This document shows, in pieces, positions 11,492-20,709 of a stretch of 64,000 nt of DNA. Each line of letters begins with the position of its first letter. Positions within the stretch are counted from its first letter, which is position 1. The DNA comes from Aurantimonas marina. Its GTDB lineage: Bacteria > Pseudomonadota > Alphaproteobacteria > Rhizobiales > Rhizobiaceae. A program made the position numbers and the translations under genes. The notes under the pieces were generated by a model, which saw only the letters and a program-made list of their open reading frames with translations, did no database searches and was not told where the DNA came from. Location: the NCBI RefSeq assembly GCF_017183135.1, contig NZ_JADDXW010000002.1:124001-188000 (forward strand), given 5' to 3'.

Positions 11492-12244
11492 TCAAAGCAG
11501 TTTCCGTTGAACATCGAGCGCCGCGTCGGTGCCGGTTGGCAGCGGTTCGGCCTCGGCGATCGGGCGCTGGATGTCCGGATCGGTGTTCGCCACGGCGTTG
11601 ACGCGGTCCGACACGTGCACCGGGTGGAAGAAATCGTCGTTGGCAGCCTGCAGAATATCGGCGACCGACGACGGGTCGTTGTCCCTGCAGTTCAGCCAGC
11701 GCGCGTAATCGGCCGGGTTCACGACGACCGGCATCCGTTCGTGGATCGGCGCAATCCGCCGATTGGCGGCCGTCGTGAGGATCGCGGCGGTGTCGACCTC
11801 GCTGCCGTCGGCGCCAAGCCAGGTTTCCGCCAAGCCAGCGAAGCAGAAGGGAGCACCGTCGCCGGGCCGCAGGAAATAGGCCTCCGATTTCGCCTTCCCC
11901 CGCCGCCGCCATTCGTAGAAACCGCTGGTGGGGATCAGGCAGCGGCGGTATCGCATCGCCGCGCGAAAGGAATTCTTCTCGGCCGCCGTCTCGGCTCGGG
12001 CGTTGAACAGCAACGGAAAACTCCGCCAGTCCTTCACCCAGGACGGGATAAACCCCCATCGCGCCAGAACCGCCATCCGGTTCGGCGAATTCGCTTCGGG
12101 CCGATCCGCCTGCCCGCCTAGGACGATCAGGATGGGCTGGGTGGGCGCGATGTTGTAGCGCGGGGGAAACGACTCGATCTCCGCCAGCGCCAGCATTTCG
12201 GCTATCGTCTCCGGGGTTGCCGTCAGGGTGAAGCGTCCGCACAT
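11492..12244 (-). CDS. SOS response-associated peptidase (SRAP/HMCES/YedK)
   Basis: A 250-residue SRAP protein, which protects abasic sites in single-stranded DNA by forming a covalent link through Cys2. The start at 12244 gives the mandatory N-terminus MCGRFTL, with Cys2 exposed after Met removal. The conserved RYNIAPTQ, SGFYEW (catalytic Glu) and PIHERMPVV (His) are all present. The 99 residues of the longer frame upstream are rejected because they would bury Cys2. It is divergent from the Nudix gene at 12320, with 75 bases between them. Confidence 0.95.
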   Translation of the reverse strand: MCGRFTLTATPETIAEMLALAEIESFPPRYNIAPTQPILIVLGGQADRPEANSPNRMAVLARWGFIPSWVKDWRSFPLLFNARAETAAEKNSFRAAMRYRRCLIPTSGFYEWRRRGKAKSEAYFLRPGDGAPFCFAGLAETWLGADGSEVDTAAILTTAANRRIAPIHERMPVVVNPADYARWLNCRDNDPSSVADILQAANDDFFHPVHVSDRVNAVANTDPDIQRPIAEAEPLPTGTDAALDVQRKLL

Positions 12245-12319
12245 GGCGCTGTTGAGCCGGAGCGATGGCATGAAGTCAAGAAGTGCGCAGGCAACGGAAG
12301 CCGATCGGAATGAGACACC

Positions 12320-12748
12320 ATGGATAGCCCCCCTGCCCGCCCGCTTGTCGGCGTCTCTGTCTGCCTGATGAGTCGCGATCGCGTTCTCCTGGTCGAACGG
12401 GGACAGTCGCCCTTCGCCGGCCGCCTGAGCCTGCCCGGCGGCAAGGTGATGTCGGGCGAGCGCCTCGAGACCGCGGCGCGGCGCGAGCTGGCCGAGGAAA
12501 CCGGCGTGATCGCCGGACCGCTGGTGTTCCTGCGACTGCACGAGGCGATTGACGCATCATTTCACGCCGTGATCGCTGTTTTCTGTGGACGGATTCCCGA
12601 GGATGCGGCGATGCAAGCGGCGGGCGACGCCGCTGCGCTGCATGTGATGAGCTTGGTGGACATCGCTGCGGCCGACGCCGAGGGCCGAACGACGCCGGGT
12701 CTCTGGCAGGCCGTGAGCGCCGCCGTGGAGCATCTGGCGGAGCGCTGA
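12320..12748 (+). CDS. Nudix hydrolase, ADP-ribose/MutT-like
   Basis: A 142-residue single-domain Nudix protein. The box G-x5-E-x7-RELAEETG-V is complete near residues 40-62 ([20 protein letters not shown] start). It lacks extra domains that would define the substrate; short rhizobial relatives are annotated as ADP-ribose or nucleoside-diphosphate hydrolases. It is divergent from the SRAP gene, and a nucleotide-sanitising role next to a DNA-damage protein would make sense but is not shown. Confidence 0.88.
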   Translation: MDSPPARPLVGVSVCLMSRDRVLLVERGQSPFAGRLSLPGGKVMSGERLETAARRELAEETGVIAGPLVFLRLHEAIDASFHAVIAVFCGRIPEDAAMQAAGDAAALHVMSLVDIAAADAEGRTTPGLWQAVSAAVEHLAER

Positions 12749-12893
12749 GCGCAGGCCCCGACGCCGATTTCGGTGGATTGTCGCCGTTCGGCGGCGCCTT
12801 TGGTTGTTGCCAGAATGGCGCATGCCGCGGGATAAGGCCCGGCAAACCAAGGCAAGTCTTGCAAATCCGTTAATGAGAGCTGAAAGATTTTCC

Positions 12894-13352
12894 ATGCGTC
12901 TGCGTGTTCCTTTACCGGCCATCGTCGTTGCGGCGATCCTTCTGGGCTCTGTCGCCGACACGGACCTACACGCACAGACGGCCGAAACGCCGACGCAGGA
13001 AGAGAGCGCCGTGGACGGGGAGACCGCGCCGGCGACGGTGGCGCCGATCGACGCGCCCTACACGAAGTCGTTGAACCGCCTCGCTTCGATTCTCGGGTCG
13101 ATGCATTTCCTGCGGACGCTTTGCAACGATCCTCAGGCCTCCGTGTGGCGGGAGAAAATGCGGGAGCTGATCGAGGCACAAGCGCCGAACGAAGCTGACA
13201 GGAGACATCTGGTGGCGAGTTTCAACAGCGGCTACCGCGCGTTCGAATCGACCTACCGCAGTTGCACACCGGCCGCTCGCGTCGCGGTCAATCGCTATCA
13301 GGGCGAGGGGGCGACGCTCGCACGCGAGATTGGCGCTAGGTACGGAAATTAA
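12894..13352 (+). CDS. Exported TIGR02301-family protein
   Basis: The product, 152 residues from the chosen ATG, has a signal peptide (LPAIVVAAILLGSVADTDLHAQ), then a Thr/Glu-rich stretch, then a compact helical domain. That domain fits the alphaproteobacterial TIGR02301 family pattern: LNRLASILGSMHFLRTLC, WREKM, RRHLVASFNSGYRAFESTY, SCTPAA and RYQGEGATLAREI. The two Cys (LC and SC) are conserved in that family to my knowledge. Function is unknown; location should be periplasmic. A start at 12873 is also possible. Confidence 0.8.
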   Translation: MRLRVPLPAIVVAAILLGSVADTDLHAQTAETPTQEESAVDGETAPATVAPIDAPYTKSLNRLASILGSMHFLRTLCNDPQASVWREKMRELIEAQAPNEADRRHLVASFNSGYRAFESTYRSCTPAARVAVNRYQGEGATLAREIGARYGN

Positions 13353-13456
13353 CCTCGGATTAACGGTCCTCGAAAACAGCTTCGATTTTTGCAACGAGAT
13401 CGTGTTAGGACGTTAACGGGACGTGAAGCCGAAAGGCTGGAATTGAGGGGATCGCA

Positions 13457-13717
13457 ATGATCGATTTGCAGGGTGCCGAACTGGACGAGATGATCCAGGC
13501 CGAAAAGAAGCAAGTCGCTTTCGAATATCACAACGAAGCCTGGGCCGACGGCATCTCGGACGGGATCGAGGCCGAGATTCTGGCGGAGACCGCCATCACG
13601 ACCGCACTGACCGAACTCGTCCGGCTGCATGGCGAGGACGATGTCCTCGGAATGGTCGAAGCGTTGCGCCAGCGAATCGAGTTTGGAGAGTTCCGGCCGA
13701 ACCGCACCATTCAGTAG
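13457..13717 (+). CDS. Small conserved hypothetical protein
   Basis: An 86-residue acidic, mostly helical, soluble protein behind a good ribosome site (GAGGGGATC). No recognised motif was found; the sequence EAEILAETAITTALTELVRLHGEDD looks like an amphipathic helical pair. Codon use matches the neighbouring genes, which supports it as real. It lies between two exported hypothetical proteins on the same strand. Function unknown. Confidence 0.7.
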   Translation: MIDLQGAELDEMIQAEKKQVAFEYHNEAWADGISDGIEAEILAETAITTALTELVRLHGEDDVLGMVEALRQRIEFGEFRPNRTIQ

Positions 13718-13793
13718 GCGCGCAGGGCAGTATCGTTTTGTCGTGCCGGCATCCCGGCGCTTGTTCGAAGGCAGTGAAAGTTTTGCCGAGTTG

Positions 13794-14606
13794 ATGCGCC
13801 GCGTGAACCTTGTCATCCGCACTGCGGCATTCGGCATGGCAGTGCTCGTTGCGGCCAACGCACAGGCCTTCTCCCAGATCGAACCGACTGAGGGACGACA
13901 ATCGGATTCCAAGGAAGGGATCCTTGTCGTTCCCTTACCGCCGCTGCCCTCAGCGGACACTGACGCGAGCGCTCCTCCCACGGCGCCCGTCGAAGGCGAC
14001 AGCCAGGACGACACCGGTCCCGGGCGGACCGACGACGGTGAAACGCCATTGCCGCCCGCCGCGGAACCCGCGCGCGGCATCGGCGACGAAGCGCATCCCC
14101 CTTCCGCCGCCGCCAATACCGTGCTCGCCGTCCCGCTCGCCACCGAGATCGCCTATGGCGACGAAGGACTGCCCGCGCCGGTGCGCGACCTTCGCGCCAT
14201 ACTCATCGCGATCGCCAAGGCCGGCGAGATCGAGAAATTGCGCCCCTATATCGAACCCGGCGACGACGGGACGGTGCTATCCTTTGGCGATGTCGGCGGC
14301 GATCCGATCGCATTCCTGAAACAGAATTCCGGCGATGGCGAAGGCCTGGAAATTCTGGCGATTCTTCTGGAGCTTCTCCAGGCCGGCCACGTCCGTGTCG
14401 AACCGGGTGCCGACAACGAGATCTATGTCTGGCCGTATTTTACCCAGGTTGCCATCGACAGCCTGTCGCGGCCGCAGCGGGTCGAACTGTTCGAGCTCGT
14501 CACCGCCGGGGACTATAAGGCGATGAAGGAGTTTGGCGCCTATAATTTCTACCGCGTCGGCATTTCGCCGGACGGGCGACTCAGCTTCTTCGTCGCCGGC
14601 GACTGA
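13794..14606 (+). CDS. Exported conserved hypothetical protein
   Basis: A 270-residue protein with a signal peptide at its N-terminus (VIRTAAFGMAVLVAANAQAF). A Pro/Asp/Glu-rich disordered stretch follows to about residue 110, then a C-terminal domain of about 150 residues with EIYVWPYFTQVAIDSLS, RVELFELVTAGDYKAM, FGAYNFYRVGISPDG and a terminal FFVAGD. The C-terminal domain resembles exported hypothetical proteins I know from Brucella relatives, but no function is established. The start at 13794 was chosen for the signal peptide; the longer frame begins inside the preceding gene. Confidence 0.75.
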   Translation: MRRVNLVIRTAAFGMAVLVAANAQAFSQIEPTEGRQSDSKEGILVVPLPPLPSADTDASAPPTAPVEGDSQDDTGPGRTDDGETPLPPAAEPARGIGDEAHPPSAAANTVLAVPLATEIAYGDEGLPAPVRDLRAILIAIAKAGEIEKLRPYIEPGDDGTVLSFGDVGGDPIAFLKQNSGDGEGLEILAILLELLQAGHVRVEPGADNEIYVWPYFTQVAIDSLSRPQRVELFELVTAGDYKAMKEFGAYNFYRVGISPDGRLSFFVAGD

Positions 14607-14684
14607 ACATTCTGGAGGTGGCCGTTTCCACCCCGCCCCCAGCGCGCCGTGGCATGTTGAGGCAGATGACAGAGCGTCCCGCGC

Positions 14685-16031
14685 CTATCGTCGGACCGGC
14701 AGCGCCTCCAGAAATTCCACCGGCTCGCCGGTCGCGCTCTCGACCAGTTCACCATCCCACATGACCCGGCGGCCACGGACCATCGTGCCGACGGGCCAGC
14801 CGGTGACCTGCTTGCCGTCATAGGGCGTCCATTGCGCGCGCGAGCCGATCCATGAATCGGTGATCGTCGCCTGACGCTTCAGATCGACGATGGTAAAATC
14901 GGCATCGTAGCCGAGCGCAATCCGGCCCTTCCCGGCGATGCCGAAGATGCGCTGCGGCCCGGCCGAGGTGAGGTCGACGAAGCGCGCGAGCGACAGCCGG
15001 TTATTCGCCACGTGATCGAGCATGATCGGCACCAGCGTCTGGACCCCGGTCATGCCCGAGGGCGACTGCGGATAGGGCTTGGCCTTTTCCTCCAGCGTGT
15101 GTGGCGCGTGGTCCGAGCCGAGAACGTCGACGACGCCGTCGGCGATGCCCCGCCAGATGCCGTCGCGGTGGCGCGCCTCGCGCACCGGCGGGTTCATCTG
15201 CAGCTTGGTGCCGAGGCGGGCATAATCGTCCGCCGTCATCGTCAGGTGATGCGGCGTCGCCTCGCAGGTAACGTTGCGTTTGTGACCGGCGAGAAACGCG
15301 ATCTCCTCGGCGGTCGAGATGTGCAGGACATGGATGCAGGCGCCCTCCTCCTCGGCGATCCGCACCAGTCGCTCGGTGCATTTGAGCGCGGCGATCTCGT
15401 CGCGCCAGACCGGATGCGAGGCGGGATCATTCTCGACCCTGAGCGCCGCCCGCTCGCGCAGGCGGAACTCGTCCTCGGAGTGGAAGGCGGCGCGCCGGCG
15501 CGTGCGTTTCAGGATTTCGCGGACGCCGTCGTCGTCCTCGACCAGCAGCGAGCCGGTCGATGAGCCCATGAACACCTTGATGCCGGCGGCGCCCGGCAGC
15601 CGCTCCAGTTCGGCGACCTCCGCCGCGTTCTCGCGCGTGCCGCCGACCCAGAAGGCGAAGTCGCAGTGCATCCGGTGGCGACCGCGACGCAGCTTGTCGG
15701 CCAGCGCCGCCTCGCTCGTGGTCAGCGGATTGGTGTTCGGCATCTCGAAGACGCAGGTGACGCCCCCGAGGACGGCGGCGCGTGAGCCGGTTTCAAGGTC
15801 TTCCTTATGCTCGGCGCCAGGTTCGCGAAAATGCACCTGGCTGTCGATGACACCCGGCAGCACGTGCAGGCCGGTACAGTCGATCACACTCCCGGCCGAT
15901 GCCGGATCGATCGTCCCGATCGCCGCGATCCGTCCGTCGATGATCCCGATATCGCGGATGCCGGCGCCGTCCTGATTGACGACCGTACCGCCCTTGAGAA
16001 CCGTCTGGTAGGTCGTGGCGGTGGTACCCAT
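14685..16031 (-). CDS. pyrC: Dihydroorotase-like amidohydrolase (PyrC type I, QxH variant)
   Basis: A 448-residue TIM-barrel amidohydrolase of the multifunctional dihydroorotase type (TIGR00857-like). Substrate-binding and metal positions are present as GIKVFMGSSTGS (carbamylated Lys), AFHSEDE, IHVLHIST, EATPHHLT and VLGSDHAPH. The first metal motif is DSQVHFREPG, so the first His of HxH is Gln. This QVH form occurs in a rhizobial subfamily separate from the classical PyrC, so the exact reaction is uncertain. The start at 16031 gives a family-like beginning. The next gene, ygfZ, is divergent with 75 bases between them. Confidence 0.85.
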   Translation of the reverse strand: MGTTATTYQTVLKGGTVVNQDGAGIRDIGIIDGRIAAIGTIDPASAGSVIDCTGLHVLPGVIDSQVHFREPGAEHKEDLETGSRAAVLGGVTCVFEMPNTNPLTTSEAALADKLRRGRHRMHCDFAFWVGGTRENAAEVAELERLPGAAGIKVFMGSSTGSLLVEDDDGVREILKRTRRRAAFHSEDEFRLRERAALRVENDPASHPVWRDEIAALKCTERLVRIAEEEGACIHVLHISTAEEIAFLAGHKRNVTCEATPHHLTMTADDYARLGTKLQMNPPVREARHRDGIWRGIADGVVDVLGSDHAPHTLEEKAKPYPQSPSGMTGVQTLVPIMLDHVANNRLSLARFVDLTSAGPQRIFGIAGKGRIALGYDADFTIVDLKRQATITDSWIGSRAQWTPYDGKQVTGWPVGTMVRGRRVMWDGELVESATGEPVEFLEALPVRR

Positions 16032-16106
16032 CGATGCTGCCCCGTGCTTGTCCCTCTGCCGTGTCCGGCTTACGTAACTGAGTTGGATCACACAAGCGAG
16101 CCGCCC

Positions 16107-16964
16107 ATGCCCTACGCCCAATTGCCGGAGCGGACCGTTCTCGCCGTCACCGGTGACGATGCCGATCATTTCCTTCAGACGCTGGTCACCGCCGACCTTG
16201 ACCAACTCGGCGCGGCGGAGATGCGGCCCTCAGCGCTTTTGACACCGCAGGGCAAGATCCTGTTCGACTTCCTGATCGGACGAATCGAGGGCGGCTATCG
16301 CATTGACTGCGCCCTGGCCGCGGCGGCGGACCTGACCAAGCGCCTGAGACTGTATCGCTTGCGCAGCAAGGTCGCGATCGAGCCAGACGCGACTCCCGTG
16401 TTCGGACTGTGGGGCGAGGCGAACGCCGCCCTCAGCGGCTCCTTCGTCGACCGGCGATATCCGGAGGGCGACGTCGCGCGGCACTATGGCGAAGCGCCCG
16501 CCGGGGTCGACGAGGCAGACCCGCGCGACTATCACGCGCTACGCGTCGCAGCCGGCATCGCCGAGGCCGAGACCGACTATCCGGGCGCCGATGTCTTTCC
16601 CCACGACGTGCTGCTCGATCAGAACGGCGGCGTCTCCTTCAAGAAGGGTTGCTTCGTCGGCCAGGAGGTGGTTTCGCGGATGCAGCATCGCGGCACGGCG
16701 CGTCGCCGCCTGATGCTCTTGTCCGGCGAGCGGCATCTGACCCCCGGCGCCAACATCGCGGCAGCCGGCAAGACCATAGGGACCGTATTGGCGACAACCG
16801 GCGCGGACGGATTCGGCTTCGTGCGGATCGACCGGCTGGCGGCCGCTCTGGCAAAGGGCGAAACGCTGTCTTCGGACGGCGTGCCGCTGACCGCGACGAT
16901 TCCGCCCTGGGCGGGCTTTTCCCTGCCCGAGCCGAACCAGGCCGTTTCCGGGACCGACGAATGA
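16107..16964 (+). CDS. ygfZ: Folate-binding tRNA-modifying protein YgfZ
   Basis: A 285-residue YgfZ/IBA57-type protein, which uses tetrahydrofolate to support maturation of certain Fe-S enzymes. The signature KGCFVGQEVVSRMQHRG (K-G-C-x-G-Q-E) with the essential Cys lies near residue 180. The early VTGDDADHFLQTLVT and LLTPQGKILFDF are typical. The start at 16107 removes a frame that overlaps the divergent dihydroorotase gene. Its TGA overlaps the ATG of the HD gene (ATGA), so the two are translationally coupled. Confidence 0.93.
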   Translation: MPYAQLPERTVLAVTGDDADHFLQTLVTADLDQLGAAEMRPSALLTPQGKILFDFLIGRIEGGYRIDCALAAAADLTKRLRLYRLRSKVAIEPDATPVFGLWGEANAALSGSFVDRRYPEGDVARHYGEAPAGVDEADPRDYHALRVAAGIAEAETDYPGADVFPHDVLLDQNGGVSFKKGCFVGQEVVSRMQHRGTARRRLMLLSGERHLTPGANIAAAGKTIGTVLATTGADGFGFVRIDRLAAALAKGETLSSDGVPLTATIPPWAGFSLPEPNQAVSGTDE

Positions 16965-17602
16965 GCCGGGTCGGACCCAAGCCGAAGCGGGTCTGGCAAC
17001 GGATGCTGTCGGGCCGCCGGCTCGATCTGCTCGACCCCTCGCCGCTCGACGTCGAGATCGAGGACATCGCCCATGGCCTTGCCCGCGTCGCCCGCTGGAA
17101 CGGCCAGACGCGCGGCGACCATGCCTTTTCCGTCGCCCAACATTCGTTGATCGTCGAGGCGATCGTGGCGCGGGGTGAAAGCGACCCGCGCTGGCGCCTA
17201 GCCGCTCTGCTCCATGACGGGCCAGAATATGTCATCGGCGACATGATCTCGCCCTTCAAGAGCGTCATGGGCGGCGACTACAAGCTGGTCGAAAAGCGGC
17301 TCCAGGCGGCGGTGCATCTGCGTTTCGGCTTGCCGGCGAGGCTTCCCGCCCCGGTCGAGAAGGCGATCAAGACCGCCGACCGGATCTCGGCCTATTTCGA
17401 GGCGACACTGCTCGCCGGCTTCGAAGCGCATGAAGCGGCGGCTTTCTTCGGCAAGCCCGGAGCAGCGCGCCTCGACGCGGAGGATTTCACGCCGGTGGCG
17501 ACGGCGGCGACAGAGGCGGCCTTCCTGAAGCGATTCGCGGAACTTGACGGCGCAGTGGCGGCCCCAACGGCAGCTGTCGGCAAAGCGGCCAGACGGGGGT
17601 GA
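16961..17602 (+). CDS. HD-domain phosphohydrolase (YfbR-like)
   Basis: A 213-residue HD-superfamily protein. The metal motif is seen as HAFSVAQHSLIVEAI, AALLHDGPEYVIGDM and TADRISAYFEATLL (H...HD...D). This layout is that of YfbR-type 5'-deoxynucleotidases, though the nucleotide cannot be read from sequence. It begins inside the ygfZ stop and is followed 32 bases later by a tyrosine-phosphatase-like gene, so ygfZ, HD and phosphatase form one operon. Confidence 0.88.
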   Translation: MSRVGPKPKRVWQRMLSGRRLDLLDPSPLDVEIEDIAHGLARVARWNGQTRGDHAFSVAQHSLIVEAIVARGESDPRWRLAALLHDGPEYVIGDMISPFKSVMGGDYKLVEKRLQAAVHLRFGLPARLPAPVEKAIKTADRISAYFEATLLAGFEAHEAAAFFGKPGAARLDAEDFTPVATAATEAAFLKRFAELDGAVAAPTAAVGKAARRG

Positions 17603-17634
17603 CAGGACACGCGGCCCGGACATAATGTCGGCGC

Positions 17635-18150
17635 ATGTCCTATCTCGTCGTCTCTTCCCTCGCCGAACTGCCCGCCACCGTCGCTCAGCATGGCGCGCTC
17701 GATCTCGTGACGCTGATCAATGCCGATACGGTGGTGCCGCGACCGGATGGGGTCGCTGTCGAGCGGCATCTCTTTCTTGGCTTCGACGACATCGCCGAGC
17801 CGGTCGAGGGCATGATCGCCCCCTCGTTGGACCATATCGACGAACTGTTGGTGTTCGGCCGGCGCTGGGACCGGGAAAAGCCGCTGGCGATCCACTGCTG
17901 GGCCGGGATCAGCCGGTCCACCGCCGCCGCCTTCATCCTGGCGCTGGCGATCAATCCGGACCTGAAGGAAGCCGCGCTGGCGCAGGAGTTGCGGCGGCGC
18001 GCCCCGTCCGCGACGCCCAATCGGCGGCTCGTCGCACTGGCCGACGAAAAGCTCCAACGCGGCGGCCGCATGATCGCGGCGATCCATGCGATCGGCCGCG
18101 GCGAGGACGCCTTCTCGGGCACGCCCTTCGTCCTGCCGCTGGCGCTTTAA
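17635..18150 (+). CDS. Protein tyrosine phosphatase-like protein
   Basis: A 171-residue protein with the Cys-based phosphatase loop HCWAGISRST (C-x5-R-S/T) near residue 85, as in dual-specificity or atypical tyrosine phosphatases. The upstream Asp-containing loop GFDDIAEP may hold the general acid. Rhizobial genomes often place this gene after the HD phosphohydrolase. The substrate is unknown. It ends 27 bases before the convergent panB. Confidence 0.85.
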   Translation: MSYLVVSSLAELPATVAQHGALDLVTLINADTVVPRPDGVAVERHLFLGFDDIAEPVEGMIAPSLDHIDELLVFGRRWDREKPLAIHCWAGISRSTAAAFILALAINPDLKEAALAQELRRRAPSATPNRRLVALADEKLQRGGRMIAAIHAIGRGEDAFSGTPFVLPLAL

Positions 18151-18177
18151 CGACGCGATCAGGGAATAAGACGGGTC

Positions 18178-19002
18178 TCAACCCCGCGGCCGATACACAT
18201 GCTCCGGCCCGGGAAAGTCGCGCGACCGAACCTCCTCGGCATAGTTCGATACCGCCTGGCCAACAGCCTCGCCGAGCGCCGCGTAGCGCTTGACGAAGCG
18301 CGGGGTCCGTTCGGTGAGACCCAGCATGTCCTCCAGCACGAGGATCTGTCCGTCGCAGGCCGCCGCCGCGCCAATACCGATCGTCGGCGCGGCAATGTCC
18401 CGCGTGATCGCCTCGGCCAAGGGCTCGACGATGCCCTCCAGCACGACGGAGAAGGCCCCCGCCTCGCTGACCGCCCGCGCGTCGGCGAGAATCCGCTCGC
18501 GCCCGACCTCGTCATGCCCCTGCGTGCGAAAGCCGCCGAGGGCGTTTACTGACTGGGGTGTCAGCCCGACATGGGCCATCACCGGAATCCCGCGCTCGGC
18601 CAGAAATTCGATCGTCTCGGCCATGCCGGTGCCGCCTTCGAGTTTCACCGCCCCGCAGCCGGTGTCTGCCATCAATCGCGCGGCCGCGCGGAACGCGTCC
18701 GCCGGGCTCGCTTCATAACTGCCGAACGGCATGTCGACGACGACGAGCGCCTTGGACGTTCCGGCCATCACAGCCCGTCCGTGGGCGATCATCAGATCGA
18801 GCGAGGCGCCGAGCGTCGACCCCATGCCGTGCTCGACCATCGCCAGGCTGTCGCCGACGAGGATGCAATCCACATGCGGATCGACGAGCCGCCCCATGAT
18901 CGTGTTGTAGGCGGTGATGGCAACAATGGGCGTCGCGCCCTTGCGAGAACGGAGTTCCGGCGCCGTCAGGCGCGTCGTGCGGATCGGCGAGCTCATGGGC
19001 AT
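18178..19002 (-). CDS. panB: Ketopantoate hydroxymethyltransferase
   Basis: The 274-residue TIM-barrel enzyme transfers a hydroxymethyl group from methylene-THF to ketoisovalerate, the first committed step to pantothenate (EC 2.1.2.11). Metal- and substrate-binding segments are [32 protein letters not shown] and [36 protein letters not shown] is the final motif. It overlaps the end of panC by 10 bases and is the second gene of the panCB operon. Confidence 0.97.
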   Translation of the reverse strand: MPMSSPIRTTRLTAPELRSRKGATPIVAITAYNTIMGRLVDPHVDCILVGDSLAMVEHGMGSTLGASLDLMIAHGRAVMAGTSKALVVVDMPFGSYEASPADAFRAAARLMADTGCGAVKLEGGTGMAETIEFLAERGIPVMAHVGLTPQSVNALGGFRTQGHDEVGRERILADARAVSEAGAFSVVLEGIVEPLAEAITRDIAAPTIGIGAAAACDGQILVLEDMLGLTERTPRFVKRYAALGEAVGQAVSNYAEEVRSRDFPGPEHVYRPRG

Positions 19003-19874
19003 TCTCCCGTTTGGGCGGATCGGCTCTTCCGTGCGGCCACACGCTGATCGATCAGCAAAACCTCTCCGAAATTCGCGGTGACCAGCAGGGCCACCGGTCG
19101 GTCGCTGATCCGATCGATGGCGTCGAGCGTTGCTGCGTCGCGAAGGTCGAGGGATTGCAGTCCGGCACGAGGCTCGGCTTCGATCAGGGCCCGCATGGTG
19201 GATAGAACCACATGGGGGTCTCGCTCGCCCATTGTCACCAATCGCTCGCCCTCGTCGAGAGCAGCCGACAGTACCGTCGAAGCGGCACGGTCCTTCGGCG
19301 AAAGGCGCACATTGCGCGACGACAGCGCAAGGCCGTCCGCTTCACGCACCGTCGGCACGGCGACGATCTCGATCGGCATTTCCAGATCGGCGACCATTCG
19401 CCGGATGATCGTCAGCTGCTGGTAGTCCTTCTCGCCGAAATAGGCGCGGTCCGGCTGGACGATGTTGAACAGCTTGGTGACGACGGTCGCCACGCCCCGG
19501 AAATGGCCCGGACGTACTTCGCCGATCAAAATGTCGCCGAGGGGCTTCACATCCACGAAGGCCTGCATCGGCCGACCATACATCTCGTCGACGGGCGGCG
19601 CGAAGACACAATCGACCGGGAAATCTGCGAGTTGCTTCAGATCGCTTTCGAGATCGCGGGGATAGGCGTCGAGATCCTCGTTCGGGCCGAACTGGGTCGG
19701 GTTGACGAAGATGGTGACGACGACCCGGTCACTCTCGGCCACCGCCCGTTCGACCAGCTTCAGATGCCCGGCGTGCAGATAGCCCATGGTCGGCACGACG
19801 CCGATCGTCTCGCCGGCGAGACGGTGCGCCTTGAGCGCGGCACGTAGCGGCGCGATCCGTTCGAACAACTGCAA
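18993..19874 (-). CDS. panC: Pantothenate synthetase
   Basis: The enzyme joins pantoate and beta-alanine with ATP (EC 6.3.2.1). Motifs are [15 protein letters not shown] (HIGH-like), [35 protein letters not shown] and LALSSRN. No ATG lies near the family N-terminus. The most likely start is TTG at 19874, five bases behind GGAGG in GGGGAGGGGCGC, giving 293 residues, close to the usual size. Longer frames add 76 low-complexity residues and are rejected. Confidence 0.95.
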   Translation of the reverse strand: MQLFERIAPLRAALKAHRLAGETIGVVPTMGYLHAGHLKLVERAVAESDRVVVTIFVNPTQFGPNEDLDAYPRDLESDLKQLADFPVDCVFAPPVDEMYGRPMQAFVDVKPLGDILIGEVRPGHFRGVATVVTKLFNIVQPDRAYFGEKDYQQLTIIRRMVADLEMPIEIVAVPTVREADGLALSSRNVRLSPKDRAASTVLSAALDEGERLVTMGERDPHVVLSTMRALIEAEPRAGLQSLDLRDAATLDAIDRISDRPVALLVTANFGEVLLIDQRVAARKSRSAQTGECP

Positions 19875-19962
19875 GCGCCCCTCCCCGGCTATCGCGCACC
19901 TTTTAGCGACCCGACGCCTCCGGTGGAAGGCTTGACCGCGTTCCAACCGTGATGGAGACGAA

Positions 19963-20304
19963 TCAAACGAAAGCGAACATTTGGACGAGTCGGTCCTGGA
20001 GTGAACGCGCATCCGTCTCGCTGAGCGTGCCGAGACGCTTGGCAAGCCGGCGACGATCGACGGTCCGGATCTGGTCCGCCGCGATTTCGCTGTCACGGCC
20101 ATCGAAGGTCACGGCGATGCGCGTCGGCCATCCCCGCAGCCGCGATGTCAGCGGACAGACGATCGCCGTCGACAACGTGCCGTTCATTTCATCTGGGGAT
20201 ACCACCACGGCCGGTCGTGTCTTGCGAATCTCGGAACCAACGGTCGGATCGAGAGTCACGAGCCAGACCTCTCCGCGGCGTGGATAACCGCGCTCAATCG
20301 GCAT
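19963..20304 (-). CDS. mazF: MazF-type mRNA interferase toxin
   Basis: A 113-residue PemK/MazF-fold endoribonuclease. The start at 20304 gives GYPRRGEVWLVTLDPTVGSE, followed by KTRPAVVVSPDEMN and IVCPLTSR, the conserved surface of the family. DQIRTVDRRRL near the end is also typical. It overlaps mazE by 11 bases, with the antitoxin gene first, as is usual. The longer frame upstream lies inside mazE in another phase. Confidence 0.92.
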   Translation of the reverse strand: MPIERGYPRRGEVWLVTLDPTVGSEIRKTRPAVVVSPDEMNGTLSTAIVCPLTSRLRGWPTRIAVTFDGRDSEIAADQIRTVDRRRLAKRLGTLSETDARSLQDRLVQMFAFV

Positions 20305-20539
20305 CGTCCCCCTCGAGATCGGCTTCCAGCCACGCCGCATCCTCTTCCGGAATGTCGCCCCCCCGCTCCCCGAAGGCGCCTGTCCAACCGTTCCGCGAAG
20401 ACTGGGAACGCGGCCGTATGACCAAGGCACCGTCTTCGATCGCAAGATCGGCCCTGTCGGTCAGGCCGACGGCATCGATCACGCTCTTGGGAAGGCGCAG
20501 GCCGCGCGAGTTTCCGATCTGAACAAGACGAATTTCCAT
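20294..20539 (-). CDS. mazE: MazE-type antitoxin (AbrB fold)
   Basis: An 81-residue protein with an N-terminal swapped-hairpin AbrB/MazE DNA-binding domain (VQIGNSRGLRLPKSVIDAVGL and IEDGALVIRP). A flexible acidic C-terminal tail rich in Glu and Asp should wrap around MazF. It is the first gene of the pair. An imperfect palindrome lies a few bases upstream, a likely autoregulatory site. Confidence 0.92.
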   Translation of the reverse strand: MEIRLVQIGNSRGLRLPKSVIDAVGLTDRADLAIEDGALVIRPRSQSSRNGWTGAFGERGGDIPEEDAAWLEADLEGDDAD

Positions 20540-20544
20540 GGGAG

Positions 20545-20571
20545 CAAAGTTATCACAACGTAATTACCTTG
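20545..20571 (-). promoter_or_regulatory. Imperfect inverted repeat upstream of mazE
   Basis: CAAAGTTATCAC (20545-20556) and GTAATTACCTTG (20560-20571) match as an inverted repeat at 9 of 12 positions. The site is AT-rich compared with its surroundings and begins 5 bases before the mazE start codon. It is a plausible MazE or MazEF operator overlapping the promoter; this is inference from position. Confidence 0.5.
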
Positions 20572-20709
20572 CAAGACCGACTTGCGGCCAATTCGCCGGG
20601 AACCGCGCTCGGTGATCGGCTTTCCCAGATTCCGATGCTCGCAGAGCATGGCTGGAGCCGCGAGGCGCTGGTGGAGCGGGAGTTGCTGCCAGCATAAGGC
20701 GGCGTTCGA

